This document shows positions 25,844 through 35,391 of a stretch of DNA of 64,000 nt, piece by piece (the stretch's first letter is position 1; each line of letters begins with the position of its first letter). The stretch is from Natronosalvus vescus. Lineage in GTDB: Archaea; Halobacteriota; Halobacteria; Halobacteriales; Natrialbaceae. Location: positions 2,666,001 to 2,730,000 of the forward strand of contig NZ_CP099546.1 of NCBI RefSeq assembly GCF_023973145.1, written 5' to 3'. Under the pieces are notes generated by a model. The model did not search any database, had not been told where the DNA came from, and was given only the letters and a program-made list of their open reading frames with translations. A program made the position numbers and the translations under genes.

Positions 25844-26809
25844 ATGAGTACACGGGTCTCCGTCGTCATCTGCACCTACGCGATGGAGCGCTACGAGGTC
25901 TTTTCGGCGTGCGTCGAAAGCGCTCTCGAGCAAACCTACGAGCCGCTCGAGATCGTGATCGTCGTCGACGGGAACGAAGAGGTGTTCGACCGCGTCCGCG
26001 AGGATTTCGGTGACTGCGACGAGGTCGTCCTCCACTGCAACGACGCCAATCAGGGGATTTCCTATAGCCGGACGAAGGGAGCGAAGATTGCCACCGGTGA
26101 CGTCGTCGCGTTCATCGACGACGACGCGGTCGCCGAACCGGACTGGGTCGCCGAACTCGTCCGGGTGTACGAGGAGACCGACGCGATCGCTGTCGGCGGC
26201 CACGTCGCACCCGACTGGGTGACCGAGAAACCCGACTTCTTCCCGGCGGAGTTCTACTGGCTCGTCGGCTGTGACGAGCGAGGTATGGGCGAACACATGG
26301 AGGAACTCCGCAACACATACGGCTCGAACATCTCCTTTCGCCGGGACGTGTTCCTGAACGTTGGCGGCTACGACGAGAACACGGGTCGGAAAGGGGATCG
26401 GCACATCCAGGCGCACGAGGCCCCGGTCTGTATCCGAATGGCCAACAAGTACGGCAAAGGTGTGATCTATAACACGGACGCCGTGGTTCATCACAAGCTG
26501 TTCGACTACCGTGGCGAGTTCCGGTGGCTCGTGTTCCGGTCGTTCTGGCAGGGCTACTCGAAACGGATCATGGATCTCCTGTTGCCCGAGGCATCCGGGG
26601 ACAAGAACGATTATTTGAAGCAGCTCATGCTCGGGTTCGTTCCGTTACGTCTGAAAGAGTTGGTTCGTCGGCCCTCGAGTGCGAAACTCCAACAGCTCGT
26701 GACGATATTCGTCTTTACTGCGGCAGTTGGGTTGGGGTATTTGTACGGACTGCTCGAGGTGGATCGGTCGGAGTTGGTAGCCAGTCGTGACGCCGCGACG
26801 GATACCTGA
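25844..26809 (+). CDS. AglG/AglE-type family-2 glycosyltransferase
   Basis: 321 residues. A GT-A catalytic domain (about 5-230) has VSVVICTYAMERYEVF, EIVIVVDGNEE, the metal-binding DDD in VVAFIDDDAVAEPDWV, and an acceptor-region sequence GSNISFRRDVFLNVGGYDEN. A C-terminal hydrophobic segment (QLVTIFVFTAAVGLGYLYGL) anchors it to the inner face of the membrane, where it would add a sugar to dolichol phosphate-linked glycan. It resembles haloarchaeal AglG and AglE, but the sugar added cannot be read from sequence. It diverges from aglB with a matched promoter. Confidence 0.82.
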   Translation: MSTRVSVVICTYAMERYEVFSACVESALEQTYEPLEIVIVVDGNEEVFDRVREDFGDCDEVVLHCNDANQGISYSRTKGAKIATGDVVAFIDDDAVAEPDWVAELVRVYEETDAIAVGGHVAPDWVTEKPDFFPAEFYWLVGCDERGMGEHMEELRNTYGSNISFRRDVFLNVGGYDENTGRKGDRHIQAHEAPVCIRMANKYGKGVIYNTDAVVHHKLFDYRGEFRWLVFRSFWQGYSKRIMDLLLPEASGDKNDYLKQLMLGFVPLRLKELVRRPSSAKLQQLVTIFVFTAAVGLGYLYGLLEVDRSELVASRDAATDT

Positions 26810-26851
26810 CGATCCAGTTTTCGACTGTTGTTGCCTCTCTCGAGCACCTGT

Positions 26852-27802
26852 TCACGGCTCGAGTTGCGGAACGCCCTCGAGGTTCCCGCGTCGATTTTCG
26901 GTGAGGTACTCCTGGTAGTAGCCCAGCCCACGGACGGCTGTGAGCAGCCTCGAGAGCGCGCCGAAGGCGAGTCGGTCTTTCGCGGGGAGGTCGCGATCGG
27001 GGCGTTTGATCCCGCTCGGGCGTGGGGGGATCCCGGGCGTGCCGTACCGATTGGGGTGATAGCGCTGGAGCTGACAGAGCCCGCGGCCGACGCGGCGATC
27101 CTTTTTGACGTGTGCGCTGAGGCTGTTCCTGGTCGGGTGGTACATAGTGGCGTCGTCGGCGAAGCGAAGGTCGTATCCGGCGTCGTGAACTCGGTTACCG
27201 AACTCCTTGTCGCCGCCAGACTCGAGGCGGTGGTCGAATAGCCCGACGTCCTCGAAGACTTCGCGCCGGACGAACAGACAGCAGGTGGGGGCGAACTGCT
27301 GGTGCTCGAGGTACTGTTTTACGGGAAAACCTGTGTGATGATCGTAGCGGGCAGCGAGCGAGCGATCTTCTGGGTGGGTAAGTTCCACGTTACAGCCCAT
27401 GTACGCGGCATTCGTCTCCTCAAATGCTTGGCGAGCGGTAGCAAGCCAGTCGTCGGGAACGGTCATGTCAGCATCGACGAACGCGATTATCTCGCCCGCT
27501 GACTGGCGGATCCCGCTGTTTCGAGCGGCGTAGGAGGATTGGACGGCGTCCTCGAGCACGCTCGATATCAGCTCGTCGTCGGTGTACGACTCGATCACTG
27601 TGGGCGTTCGATCCGTCGAGTCGTTATCAACAATGGTGAGGTGTGCCTCCCCTTCCTCAAGTTGTGGTCGAATTGACTCAACCGTCGCGCGAACCCCTGA
27701 CGGATCATTAAATACCGGCATCACAACTGAGATCACCGGGTTGGGAGACGTACTATCCATTTGGCCAGGTCGTGACGACGTAGATTGGGGAGAAAAAGGC
27801 AT
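26852..27802 (-). CDS. Family-2 glycosyltransferase (Agl locus)
   Basis: About 316 residues from the ATG at 27802. Other in-frame starts are ATG 27760 and GTG 27889. The GT-A core begins ISVVMPVFNDPSGVRATVES and includes HLTIVDNDSTDRTP, the DxD-type IIAFVDADMTVPDDW and CCLFVRREVFEDVGLFDHRL. No membrane segment is seen at the C-terminus, so it is probably a soluble or peripheral enzyme extending the dolichol-linked glycan, AglI/AglE-like. It converges with the plus-strand glycosyltransferase. The 5' part lies at the border of the AT-richer region. Confidence 0.78.
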   Translation of the reverse strand: MPFSPQSTSSRPGQMDSTSPNPVISVVMPVFNDPSGVRATVESIRPQLEEGEAHLTIVDNDSTDRTPTVIESYTDDELISSVLEDAVQSSYAARNSGIRQSAGEIIAFVDADMTVPDDWLATARQAFEETNAAYMGCNVELTHPEDRSLAARYDHHTGFPVKQYLEHQQFAPTCCLFVRREVFEDVGLFDHRLESGGDKEFGNRVHDAGYDLRFADDATMYHPTRNSLSAHVKKDRRVGRGLCQLQRYHPNRYGTPGIPPRPSGIKRPDRDLPAKDRLAFGALSRLLTAVRGLGYYQEYLTENRRGNLEGVPQLEP

Positions 27803-28040
27803 TGGTAAACTAGCATAATTCCCTGAAAATGAATGGATGCGTGACGGCAAATGAACGCGATATCCAATTTTCCATACCCTACATAACACGTTGGAACGAT
27901 GCCTTTGAATAGGTGGCCTTGACGGAACCAGTATCAGTGATCAAATACCCTCCTGAATTATTCAGGCTCCAGCGCAAGCACTGAGTCGGTAAAGACGACG
28001 TGGGCGTGATTCGACTTGAAGAAGCACACCACGATACTAA

Positions 28041-29477
28041 CTAAATCAATGGAAGATCGAACGGCAGGTTGTTCTTGACTGTTTTCTGGAACGTGGTCGA
28101 AATTACTAAGAGTGTGCCGAAATAGATGCTTGCACCGAGGGCAACCAAGATAACAACGAACACTGCGTTGTGCTGGGTGAGCCAATGGCCCTCTAATCCC
28201 GTGCGGACACCGTAAATAAGCAGACCCATGCTTAGTGCCGCAACCCACTGGTATAAGATATCAGCGAGTGGGATTGAGACGGGGACGAGCGCCTTGGTAT
28301 ACCGGAAAGCAAACACGAGCCCGAAGACGGCTGAGAGACCGGTTGCCACGGCAGCACCGATCCATCCAAACTGCCAGATCAAGAGGACGTTCAGGCAAAT
28401 GTTGGCCACAATGAAAACCGCGTTAGAACGGAATGCAAGGTCTGGTCGGTCGATCGCATTGAGGGTGTTCAGAAATTGTTTGTTATAGGAATAGATCAAA
28501 AGGCCAGCAATAAGGATCCCGAGAACTTCAGTACCTACGACGAACTCAGCTCCGTAAATCAACATGAGGAGATCACCAAGCACCAAAGCCCCAACGAATC
28601 CGGGGATAAGGATCAAACCGGCATACGTGAGTGCATCTTCCGTTAATGTCGCGACCATTCTAAAGTCACCCTCTGTTGACACCTTACTCATTTCCGGAAA
28701 CAGCGTGCTGCTTATTGCGTCGCTGAATATATTGAGGAATTTACTCAGTGACCAGGCAACAGAATAGACGCCGATGAGACCCTGCGTTACGAACAGCCCC
28801 AGGACAGTAATATCGATTGTGTTGAACGCACGTCCGCGAAAGCTCCCAAGCCATGCGTACTTCGCATAATCAAAGAGGTTAACAATATGGAATTTCTCCG
28901 GTCGGGCCGGGCGAAGCCCAAGAATCCACAGTCCAATCGTCGCAGTGACGAGGTACCCGAAGGCGTACCCAAACAACATACCACTAAGACCCATGCCGAT
29001 AGCGACCAGAAGAATCTGGGCCAGAGCCCTTGACGCCTGCCTTCCCGTCGATAAAATGGCATACACGTGCACGAGGTGATTACCTTGAAGGGTGGCGTTC
29101 ACGATCGACTTGTACAAAATCATAACAAGGATGAGAATGATAAATCCCGTCGCCGGGGCGCCGACATAGGCATCTACCTGCCCCCTGAACAGAAAGAGAA
29201 TCAATGAGGTTATGAGCAATAGAGCACACATCACAACGATTCCAGCACCGACAAATTCCTCCTCCTGTTCGCCTTCACTTACCCGTTTTGTAATTGCTCT
29301 GGAGAATCCCACCTTCCCCGCGAGGCTTGCCCACGTAATGATCGCCATCGCCAGCGCATATTGTCCAAGAACTTCAGCACCTAACACTCGAGCAAAATAA
29401 ATTGTTGCAATAAAGCCCAGTAAAGACCCGACAACTTTCGCGATAAAATAAATAAGTGATGTCTGACCAAGTCGCAT
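28041..29477 (-). CDS. Oligosaccharide flippase (MATE/Wzx-type, AglR-like)
   Basis: 478 residues with about 12-14 membrane segments across the whole length. The N-terminal SLIYFIAKVVGSLLGFIATI and YFARVLGAEVLGQYALAMAI are typical of the polysaccharide-biosynthesis exporter family. FRGRAFNTIDITVLGLFV and AISSTLFPEMSKVS are characteristic mid-protein segments. It would move the dolichol-linked glycan to the outside for AglB, as AglR is proposed to do in Haloferax. Base composition is clearly AT-richer than in aglB, which suggests separate acquisition. Confidence 0.85.
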   Translation of the reverse strand: MRLGQTSLIYFIAKVVGSLLGFIATIYFARVLGAEVLGQYALAMAIITWASLAGKVGFSRAITKRVSEGEQEEEFVGAGIVVMCALLLITSLILFLFRGQVDAYVGAPATGFIILILVMILYKSIVNATLQGNHLVHVYAILSTGRQASRALAQILLVAIGMGLSGMLFGYAFGYLVTATIGLWILGLRPARPEKFHIVNLFDYAKYAWLGSFRGRAFNTIDITVLGLFVTQGLIGVYSVAWSLSKFLNIFSDAISSTLFPEMSKVSTEGDFRMVATLTEDALTYAGLILIPGFVGALVLGDLLMLIYGAEFVVGTEVLGILIAGLLIYSYNKQFLNTLNAIDRPDLAFRSNAVFIVANICLNVLLIWQFGWIGAAVATGLSAVFGLVFAFRYTKALVPVSIPLADILYQWVAALSMGLLIYGVRTGLEGHWLTQHNAVFVVILVALGASIYFGTLLVISTTFQKTVKNNLPFDLPLI

Positions 29478-29743
29478 TTGTTATGTCACCGTAACCCGGT
29501 CGCAATGGGAAGGCTTGAGATAAATGGTGCAATGAACGCTCGAACTATATGCGTTTCCTCTTTCCACGAGATTGTGTGAATACAAACAGCACGTTGACTC
29601 TGAAAGAAATGTTCTCCGGTATGTCAACGCTAAGGGGAGGCTATCCAAAAGAAGGGAGACCATGCTGATACCGACTCCAGAGGGGTTATTAGCCATTTAG
29701 AAAGTTGCCAGAATCGATTACCGTTCGAAAGAATTATGGAGTA

Positions 29744-30457
29744 ATGAGCAACAACTTACATAATGATTTGAATCACTTGCCAATTGTTGCTCAATCACTT
29801 ATTAGAGATTTATTGAAAGAGTCATTTCTAACGATTGAACTCGCTTTTTCATTGGCAGCGGTGACCTTCGTCGGGTTCACATTCATAGCGTTCTATTATT
29901 CCGATATGAAAAGAGTTCGAAAAGCATACATTACGTACCTTCTTGTTGGGATAGTGATTGTCAGCATTGTCGGCGTTGAACTTCTCCCATTTGTGCATTT
30001 GCACAAGTTCATCGATTCGCCAGACCCGGTCGATAGTAACACTGAAGTCCGTCTTTTCGACGAAGATGGTAACGAAATCGTATACGACGCTCGAGCAAGC
30101 CCACCGCTTACTGAACCAATGACCGGACGTTTAGCAAGGTATTCATTAGAGAAAAACCCATCATCGAAAGGTGAATTCTTCGATCATTTGTTGTTAAATG
30201 CTTGTGAATTTAGAAATGAGGGTATTGAAACCGGAACCCGCTCTACAGTGGAAGGCTCGTTCCCCCCACACCATTTCGATTATAAGTGGAACACTGCCGA
30301 GTTAGCAAACTTTGGAGATATTGAAGGCATTGTCGTATACACTGTAACTATCGAATCGAGTTCCGACGGGAGAGAAGTCATCTCTCGAGAAGAAGAAAGG
30401 CAGTTTGAAAGATCGGTAGCGGAGGCAAGTGAGGAGGTGCAGGCTGCGTGTTCGTAA
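29744..30457 (+). CDS. Membrane-anchored hypothetical protein upstream of HTTM gene
   Basis: 237 residues from the ATG at 29744 (an in-frame TTG lies at 29705). Two membrane segments are clear, LTIELAFSLAAVTFVGFTFI and YLLVGIVIVSIVGVELLPFV. A mostly polar domain with KFIDSPDPVDSNTEVRLFDEDG and a C-terminal acidic helix (SREEERQFERSVAEASEEVQ) follows, probably outside. It is AT-rich, with codon use unlike the flanking agl genes. Its end overlaps the HTTM gene start by 10 nt, so the two are translationally coupled and probably work together. I do not recognise the family. Confidence 0.7.
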   Translation: MSNNLHNDLNHLPIVAQSLIRDLLKESFLTIELAFSLAAVTFVGFTFIAFYYSDMKRVRKAYITYLLVGIVIVSIVGVELLPFVHLHKFIDSPDPVDSNTEVRLFDEDGNEIVYDARASPPLTEPMTGRLARYSLEKNPSSKGEFFDHLLLNACEFRNEGIETGTRSTVEGSFPPHHFDYKWNTAELANFGDIEGIVVYTVTIESSSDGREVISREEERQFERSVAEASEEVQAACS

Positions 30458-31413
30458 ATTATTATGCAAATCCACGCTTCCACTCGAGCCTAAACGTCGC
30501 GGTTGCACGTCTCATATTGGGGATCACTTTACTCTGGAAAATTGTATCATACGACTGGAAGGCAATCAGTTCGTGGCCAGATGGCACACCAACAGCGGCA
30601 CCCAATAAGACGATAGAGGCATTTCACGTATTTCACATCGAAATCCTCCACGATCAATTACACCTCCTCAGTTGGTTAGCAATCATCTTTCTGGTCTGTT
30701 TTATCATCGGTTATCAATTAAAGTGGTCGAGCTTTCTCAGTTCAATGATTGTCTTCTACCTTATGGCGAACGTGTATTTCTTCAACTCCGTTGGAGAGAC
30801 CGAGACGGTATTTATTGTCATTTATTTCGTTCTGTTAATTGGATTGTACGATGAACATGATATGCTCACGATAGATGCCCTTCGTGAGGCCGGTGAAAAC
30901 AAAAGGAGCCGTTTAGAGGGTTGGTACTCCGACGCTACCTCTCACACCTTTCCCCAGCTAAAATGGGCACTTGTCATCTTCTCAACACTCTACTTTATGC
31001 CTGGGCTAGCAAAACTACTGACCGGCCCAGGACATAAATGGGTACAACCGGAAACGTTAGCGCGGTTTATCACCCACCGAAGTGAATTCTATACTTCGAC
31101 TGAAGTAGTCTTAGTCCCTTGGATAATGGAGTATGACATCTTCCTGTTTGGCATGGCATTCGGGACGATCTTCCTCCAAATTGGGTTTCTCCTCGCCGTT
31201 TTGCTTCGGCGCAATATCTCATTTTTCGCCCTCGGACTCATAGGAATGCACATTATGATCGCACTGACGATGCAGATACTGTTCATAATGAATATCATAT
31301 TGATATTGTGTTTTGTAGACTGGGAACGGGCGTATCAGACGTTCAGGAACCACAAGGAACAAGAAAGGTACTTTGACCGGTTATGGTTCGGTTCCAGTGA
31401 GTACAGAGAATAA
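30448..31413 (+). CDS. HTTM-family integral membrane protein
   Basis: 321 residues, start GTG overlapping the previous gene. About eight membrane segments, beginning SSLNVAVARLILGITLLWKI, a pattern typical of the HTTM superfamily related to vitamin-K-dependent gamma-carboxylase. WALVIFSTLYFMPGLAKLL followed by WVQPETLARFI is the usual second-half signature. HTTM proteins in haloarchaea occur with DUF393/DCC thiol-oxidoreductase-like genes, and such a fragment is at 32866-33123. The enzymatic role is unknown. AT-rich, probably acquired. A truncated paralogue lies downstream at 32206. Confidence 0.75.
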   Translation: MFVNYYANPRFHSSLNVAVARLILGITLLWKIVSYDWKAISSWPDGTPTAAPNKTIEAFHVFHIEILHDQLHLLSWLAIIFLVCFIIGYQLKWSSFLSSMIVFYLMANVYFFNSVGETETVFIVIYFVLLIGLYDEHDMLTIDALREAGENKRSRLEGWYSDATSHTFPQLKWALVIFSTLYFMPGLAKLLTGPGHKWVQPETLARFITHRSEFYTSTEVVLVPWIMEYDIFLFGMAFGTIFLQIGFLLAVLLRRNISFFALGLIGMHIMIALTMQILFIMNIILILCFVDWERAYQTFRNHKEQERYFDRLWFGSSEYRE

Positions 31414-31462
31414 CAACACAATCTAAAGACTCCAATAGAGATGGCAACAAATATAGCATACG

Positions 31463-32205
31463 GGCACTGTCTAGTTCTGCACCTCCTCGACGGGAGTTTG
31501 ACCGTTTAGTGCCTGGTTCGGTCGATCGTGGTTATAGTGGTGTCTGAAGCGTCTGAGCCAGCGACGTGCGCTGGCTGGACTGCCCCGCCAGAACGAATGA
31601 AAGCGGTCGATCCGCATCGACACTGTCTGGAACCACTTTTCGATGTGGTTTCGCTCGATGTAGTCGAGCTGACCGCTCAACTTCCGACGAGCGAGGGAAG
31701 TCAGATAGCCACCAGCATCCACGAGAAACGCTGTGTCGTCGAGATCGTGTTTCTCCTCCAATCGGTGGAGAAAGGCCGCCGCGGGGTCGGTGCCGCGACG
31801 GCTGAACACGTCGATTTCGAGCAGGAGCTTCGATTTTGTGTCGATCGCGGCGTACAGCCACTTTTTCTCGCCGTCGACCTCGATCTGTTTCTCATCGACC
31901 GCGACCCGTGACGGCGCTGCCGTCGGCGGGTCGCTCTGAGCCTCCGACAGCGTGTGCGTCCAGTTCCAAATTGCGCCGTGAGAGCGGTCAATGCTGAGTA
32001 ATTCGAGGACTGCAACGACCTCCCGAACCGACAGTCCCATCGAATGCAGCCGCACCCCAAACACCCTGACGGGTGTCGGGGTGCGCTCGTTCTCCCAAAC
32101 CTCATCACAATCCACGTTCAAGGTTTCTCTGAGCAGGTCGGCGAGTTGCATGGATACTTCTCGTCACCACCTGCTCGTTCCTCAAACTCTCATCTAGACA
32201 GTGCC
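31463..32205. mobile_element. IS6-family insertion sequence
   Basis: About 743 bp, bounded by perfect 12-bp terminal inverted repeats GGCACTGTCTAG (31463-31474) and CTAGACAGTGCC (32194-32205), with one transposase on the minus strand. IS6 elements normally make 8-bp target duplications, but the flanks (GCATACGG on the left, TCTCGGAG on the right) do not match. That points to an adjacent deletion or recombination after insertion, which agrees with the truncated HTTM gene directly to the right. Confidence 0.88.
31471..32151 (-). CDS. IS6-family DDE transposase
   Basis: 226 residues, full length for haloarchaeal IS6 enzymes. The N-terminal helix-turn-helix (MGLSVREVVAVLELLSIDRS) is followed by the catalytic core. 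First Asp in RVAVDEKQIEVDGEK, second in AFLVDAGGYL, Glu in ERNHIEKWFQTVSMRIDRF. The end RRFRHHYNHDRPNQALNGQT is typical. The stop codon lies in the left inverted repeat. It looks intact and probably active. Confidence 0.92.
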   Translation of the reverse strand: MQLADLLRETLNVDCDEVWENERTPTPVRVFGVRLHSMGLSVREVVAVLELLSIDRSHGAIWNWTHTLSEAQSDPPTAAPSRVAVDEKQIEVDGEKKWLYAAIDTKSKLLLEIDVFSRRGTDPAAAFLHRLEEKHDLDDTAFLVDAGGYLTSLARRKLSGQLDYIERNHIEKWFQTVSMRIDRFHSFWRGSPASARRWLRRFRHHYNHDRPNQALNGQTPVEEVQN

Positions 32206-32842
32206 TCTCGGAGTTATTCATCGAATGGCTGATGCGTCTTGGTCAACCCAGATGTTTTTCGTGTCCGCTCTACTTTTAATGCTGTTTGCCCTCTATGCTG
32301 ATCAGGATCAACTGTCGTACGATGGACTTCGTAATCGGTCTTCACGTGGAATAGATGCCCTGAACCGGCATCTCACAAAGCCGTTGACACCAAAGTATCG
32401 GGCGACGCCGCTGGCGGTGTTTCTTTTCGGACTAGCGGTCTTGTACTTCGGCTCAGGTGTAGCAAAGGTGGTGCTCGGTGGCCCAGAGTGGGTCTCAGCA
32501 ACGAATTTGGGAAGGTACATAGAACACTTCTATCAGTTAGGCTACTCCCCGTTCGTTCGGGATCTCGTATTGCAGTTCGATACGCTGCTTCTCATCGCAG
32601 CCATTGGGACGATCGTTTTTGAACTTGGATTCGTATTTTCAGTGTTGTTTGACAGGCTGTTTCACCTGTTCGTACTATTGGCGATCAGTTTCCACATCGG
32701 GATTGCAATCGTAATGGGTCCAGTGTTTCTCTATTCACTCGTCTTTCTTGCCTTGTTCGTTGACTGGGAGAAGATCCTCGAGCGTCTCGGGCCATCCAAC
32801 CGGTCACGGTCAAATACGACAACACTCACAGAAGGTGTGTGA
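32206..32842 (+). pseudogene. Second HTTM gene, 5' end removed by the IS6 element
   Basis: The frame starts inside the IS right end and then reads LGVIHRMADASWSTQMFFVS, LSYDGLRNRSSRG, AVLYFGSGVAKVVLGGPEWV and a multi-spanning C-terminal half. It aligns with residues from about 106 of the intact HTTM protein at 30448-31413. The first 100 or so residues, with the first membrane segments, are missing, and no remnant of them is seen left of the IS. Unless the remaining half works alone, the gene is dead. Confidence 0.8.
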
Positions 32843-32865
32843 AAGGATTGTAATTTTACAAATTT

Positions 32866-33123
32866 TTGGATGTGAACGAGACGATTGCCTTCGTCCCACA
32901 AAGAGAGTACAGTAAGGTGGCTGGATGTGGAGATAACATCAATCCCTCTGTCACAATTGCAGTGTGTCAAGGGGAGAATTATGTCGAAGGGTACGACGCA
33001 GTTGCCTATCTAACTCGGCATCTCGGGATTCTCTATCCAGTATATGTGGTTATGCATCTCCCTGGAATCAAGCGATTCGGCCATCACCTCTACCAATATG
33101 TGATGGCACCCGAACCCAACTGA
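32866..33123 (+). CDS. DUF393/DCC-like C-terminal fragment
   Basis: 85 residues from a TTG start. The C-terminal part (VEGYDAVAYLTRHL, YPVYVVMHLPGIKRFGHHLY) matches the end of DUF393/DCC1-type thiol-oxidoreductase-like proteins, which usually accompany HTTM genes. The N-terminal half with the CxxC active site is absent: the frame is closed by a TAA a few codons upstream. It may be a remnant or a short variant. It follows the HTTM pseudogene by 23 nt. Confidence 0.45.
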   Translation: MDVNETIAFVPQREYSKVAGCGDNINPSVTIAVCQGENYVEGYDAVAYLTRHLGILYPVYVVMHLPGIKRFGHHLYQYVMAPEPN

Positions 33124-33244
33124 GTCTGCACTGAAGGTATCCTTCGTGCTGGCGGTAGCATCTAACAGACAGAGCAAAGAGAAGTGCGGTGTATAGTGAT
33201 AAAGTTTCGGTACATAGAAATGACATGGGACTATCTCAGAACAC

Positions 33245-34351
33245 ATGCATCGACTGGTTCGCAGGGCTCGCGAAATTTACCGTTCTAAGGGTCTGGTAAA
33301 TCTCCTGAGCGGCGTGCTCCATTATTCAGCGCGGAAAATCGCAGCGCTATCGACGTTTATTCGGGCGGAGTGGGGAAACCCCTACCGGAAACGGGTGCCC
33401 CTGCAATGGCGGGTGCGGCTGCTCTCAAATGGATTCCTGTCCCAATCGTACTTCTTTTACGATATTTCGAACCTCAACGAGTATGTCTCAAACTACCATC
33501 GGGATTTTCGAACGCGAGAGATAAACGGGAAATCCGAGCGAATCTTCAACGATAAACTTCTCTTCCACCAATTGTTCGATCGCGTACTGAACGGGCATGT
33601 TGCTGAGGCTCTCGCGTGGATGGACGACGGTGAACTCTATTTTTTCCATGATGTTGATTCGTTCCAGCAGCTCATTGATGAACACGACCAGCTAATAGTG
33701 AAACCTCGTCTCGGAGGGGGTGGCGACGATATCCAGCGGATCACAAGTAAGGAGGGTACTCTCTTACTCAATGGAGAAGAGATCCAGACCGAAATGCTCT
33801 TCGCCCGCATTCGAGACAAGACAGATTCCATTGTCTGTGAGTTCATCGAGCAAGACAACTATTCGAGTCAAATCTTTCCACACTCGTTGAATACAATCCG
33901 AATACTGACCATGGTCGACCCAGATACCGGTGAGGCGTTTATCCCGATCGCAGTACACCGATTCGGGACGGCCGACTCAGTACCGACCGATAATTGGTCA
34001 AAAGGCGGGATCGCATCGCAGGTGGATATCGACTCCGGAGAACTCAGTCCTGCAGCCGGTATCGCCGAGGATGGAACCATCTCGTGGTATGCATCTCACC
34101 CAGATACGGGCGAACAAATTGAAGGGGCGGAAATCCCTGGGTGGACTACATTGGCGGAGCAAATTGTACGCGTCGCCGAACAGTATCCTAACTTACCGTA
34201 TGCTGGATGGGATGTCGCTATTGACGCCAATGGAGAGTTCAAAGTTATTGAGGTCAACAGCTACCCTGACGTCAATATGATCCAAATTCACAAGCCCTTG
34301 TTATCGGATGAACGCATCACCCGTTTCTACGAATCCCATCACGTCTTGTGA
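33245..34351 (+). CDS. ATP-grasp enzyme, sugar-transfer-associated type
   Basis: 368 residues. The N-terminus (MHRLVRRAREIYRSKGLVN) is basic and may be peripheral to the membrane. The ATP-grasp core runs from about 115: DQLIVKPRLGGGGDDIQRI (glycine-rich lysine-containing loop), SIVCEFIEQDNYSSQIFPHS, NTIRILTMVDPDTGEAF, and the metal-binding end WDVAIDANGEFKVIEVNSYPDVN. This matches the ATPgrasp_ST family found in polysaccharide clusters. Family enzymes join a carboxylate to an amine or thiol through an acyl phosphate. The substrate here is unknown, with glycan modification inferred from context. Confidence 0.78.
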   Translation: MHRLVRRAREIYRSKGLVNLLSGVLHYSARKIAALSTFIRAEWGNPYRKRVPLQWRVRLLSNGFLSQSYFFYDISNLNEYVSNYHRDFRTREINGKSERIFNDKLLFHQLFDRVLNGHVAEALAWMDDGELYFFHDVDSFQQLIDEHDQLIVKPRLGGGGDDIQRITSKEGTLLLNGEEIQTEMLFARIRDKTDSIVCEFIEQDNYSSQIFPHSLNTIRILTMVDPDTGEAFIPIAVHRFGTADSVPTDNWSKGGIASQVDIDSGELSPAAGIAEDGTISWYASHPDTGEQIEGAEIPGWTTLAEQIVRVAEQYPNLPYAGWDVAIDANGEFKVIEVNSYPDVNMIQIHKPLLSDERITRFYESHHVL

Positions 34352-34464
34352 CAATCAAACTAAGTGCGCACGTGATCTGATTCGCCACGGATAGACGTAC
34401 AGTCTGTGAGACGCTGCTTTGAACAAGAAGACTTTATGCCACACCCGACACATCTCAGAATGGC

Positions 34465-35391
34465 GTGAGTACAATAGAAGACGCAAAGCGTCTCTATCGG
34501 TCTGGTGGGATTCGGTCGCTCCCCAGTGGAGTAGTATACTATTTACTCAAAGAAGGCCCTACTGCCAACTTCACAAAGCGTATTTTGGGATCTACGCTGC
34601 ATCAGAAATGTCTGGTCTATCCGAGTTTGGGCTATTGGCCACAGATCGAGAATCCACAAACCTTCAACGAGAAAATCCTCCACAGAAAGTTACGGACGAG
34701 CGATGATCGTCTCGCAACCGTTGAAGGAAAAATTACGGCTCGAGAATATGCTGCTGATCGCATTGGTGATGATAAGCTTCCTGAGGTATACCACGTCACG
34801 GACAATCCAGAGGAGATCCCGTTTGAGTCATTCCCAGAGGAGTACGTGATCAAACCCACGCATATGGCTGGTGAGGTGATATTTGCCGAAAAGGGTGAGA
34901 CACCGGATCACGCAGCAATAAAAGAACGGTGTAAACAGTGGTTGAACGCTGACTATGGCTATATTCGAAACCAGTATTGGAACGCTGATATCGACCGCCA
35001 GGTTATGGTCGAAGAGCGCCTCTCTGACCCGGAGTTCGACGTCCCAATCGATTATAAGATGTACGTGTTTCATGGGAATGTCGAATACATACACATCGAT
35101 TTCGACCGCTTTGGTAGTCCATCGAGACGGTTCTTTGACAGGGACTGGAACGCCCTGGATTTCCGAAAAGGTGAACTGCCACTTGGCCCAGCGATCGAGA
35201 AACCGAATCAATTTGAAGAGATGATTGCTACCGCAGAAACCCTGGGCGCGGATTTTGATTTTATTCGCGTTGATCTGTACAACCTCGAGGATCAGGAGAT
35301 ATTGTTTGGGGAGTTGACGAGCTGCCCTGCATCGGGAATGACGCCGTTTCATCCCCAATCTTACGACCATGAATTTGGTTCTCTCTGGTAG
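34465..35391 (+). CDS. TupA-like ATP-grasp protein
   Basis: 308 residues from a GTG start. The family pattern is clear: GYWPQIENPQTFNEKILHRK near the start, VYHVTDNPEEIPFESFPEEY, VIKPTHMAGEVIFAEKGE, VMVEERLSDPEFDVPIDYKM and the terminal acidic residues in FDFIRVDLYNLEDQEILFGE. TupA-type proteins are associated with teichuronopeptide, exopolysaccharide and glycan clusters. With the ATP-grasp gene just upstream (113 nt) this suggests amide-linked decoration of a sugar acid. AT-rich like its neighbours. Confidence 0.8.
   Translation: MSTIEDAKRLYRSGGIRSLPSGVVYYLLKEGPTANFTKRILGSTLHQKCLVYPSLGYWPQIENPQTFNEKILHRKLRTSDDRLATVEGKITAREYAADRIGDDKLPEVYHVTDNPEEIPFESFPEEYVIKPTHMAGEVIFAEKGETPDHAAIKERCKQWLNADYGYIRNQYWNADIDRQVMVEERLSDPEFDVPIDYKMYVFHGNVEYIHIDFDRFGSPSRRFFDRDWNALDFRKGELPLGPAIEKPNQFEEMIATAETLGADFDFIRVDLYNLEDQEILFGELTSCPASGMTPFHPQSYDHEFGSLW

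Noticed and set aside
27958-28248. Short minus-strand frame ending in SNHAHVVFTDSVLALEPE beside the flippase
   Set aside because: Looked like a transposase tail, but it overlaps the flippase and matches no family I can name.
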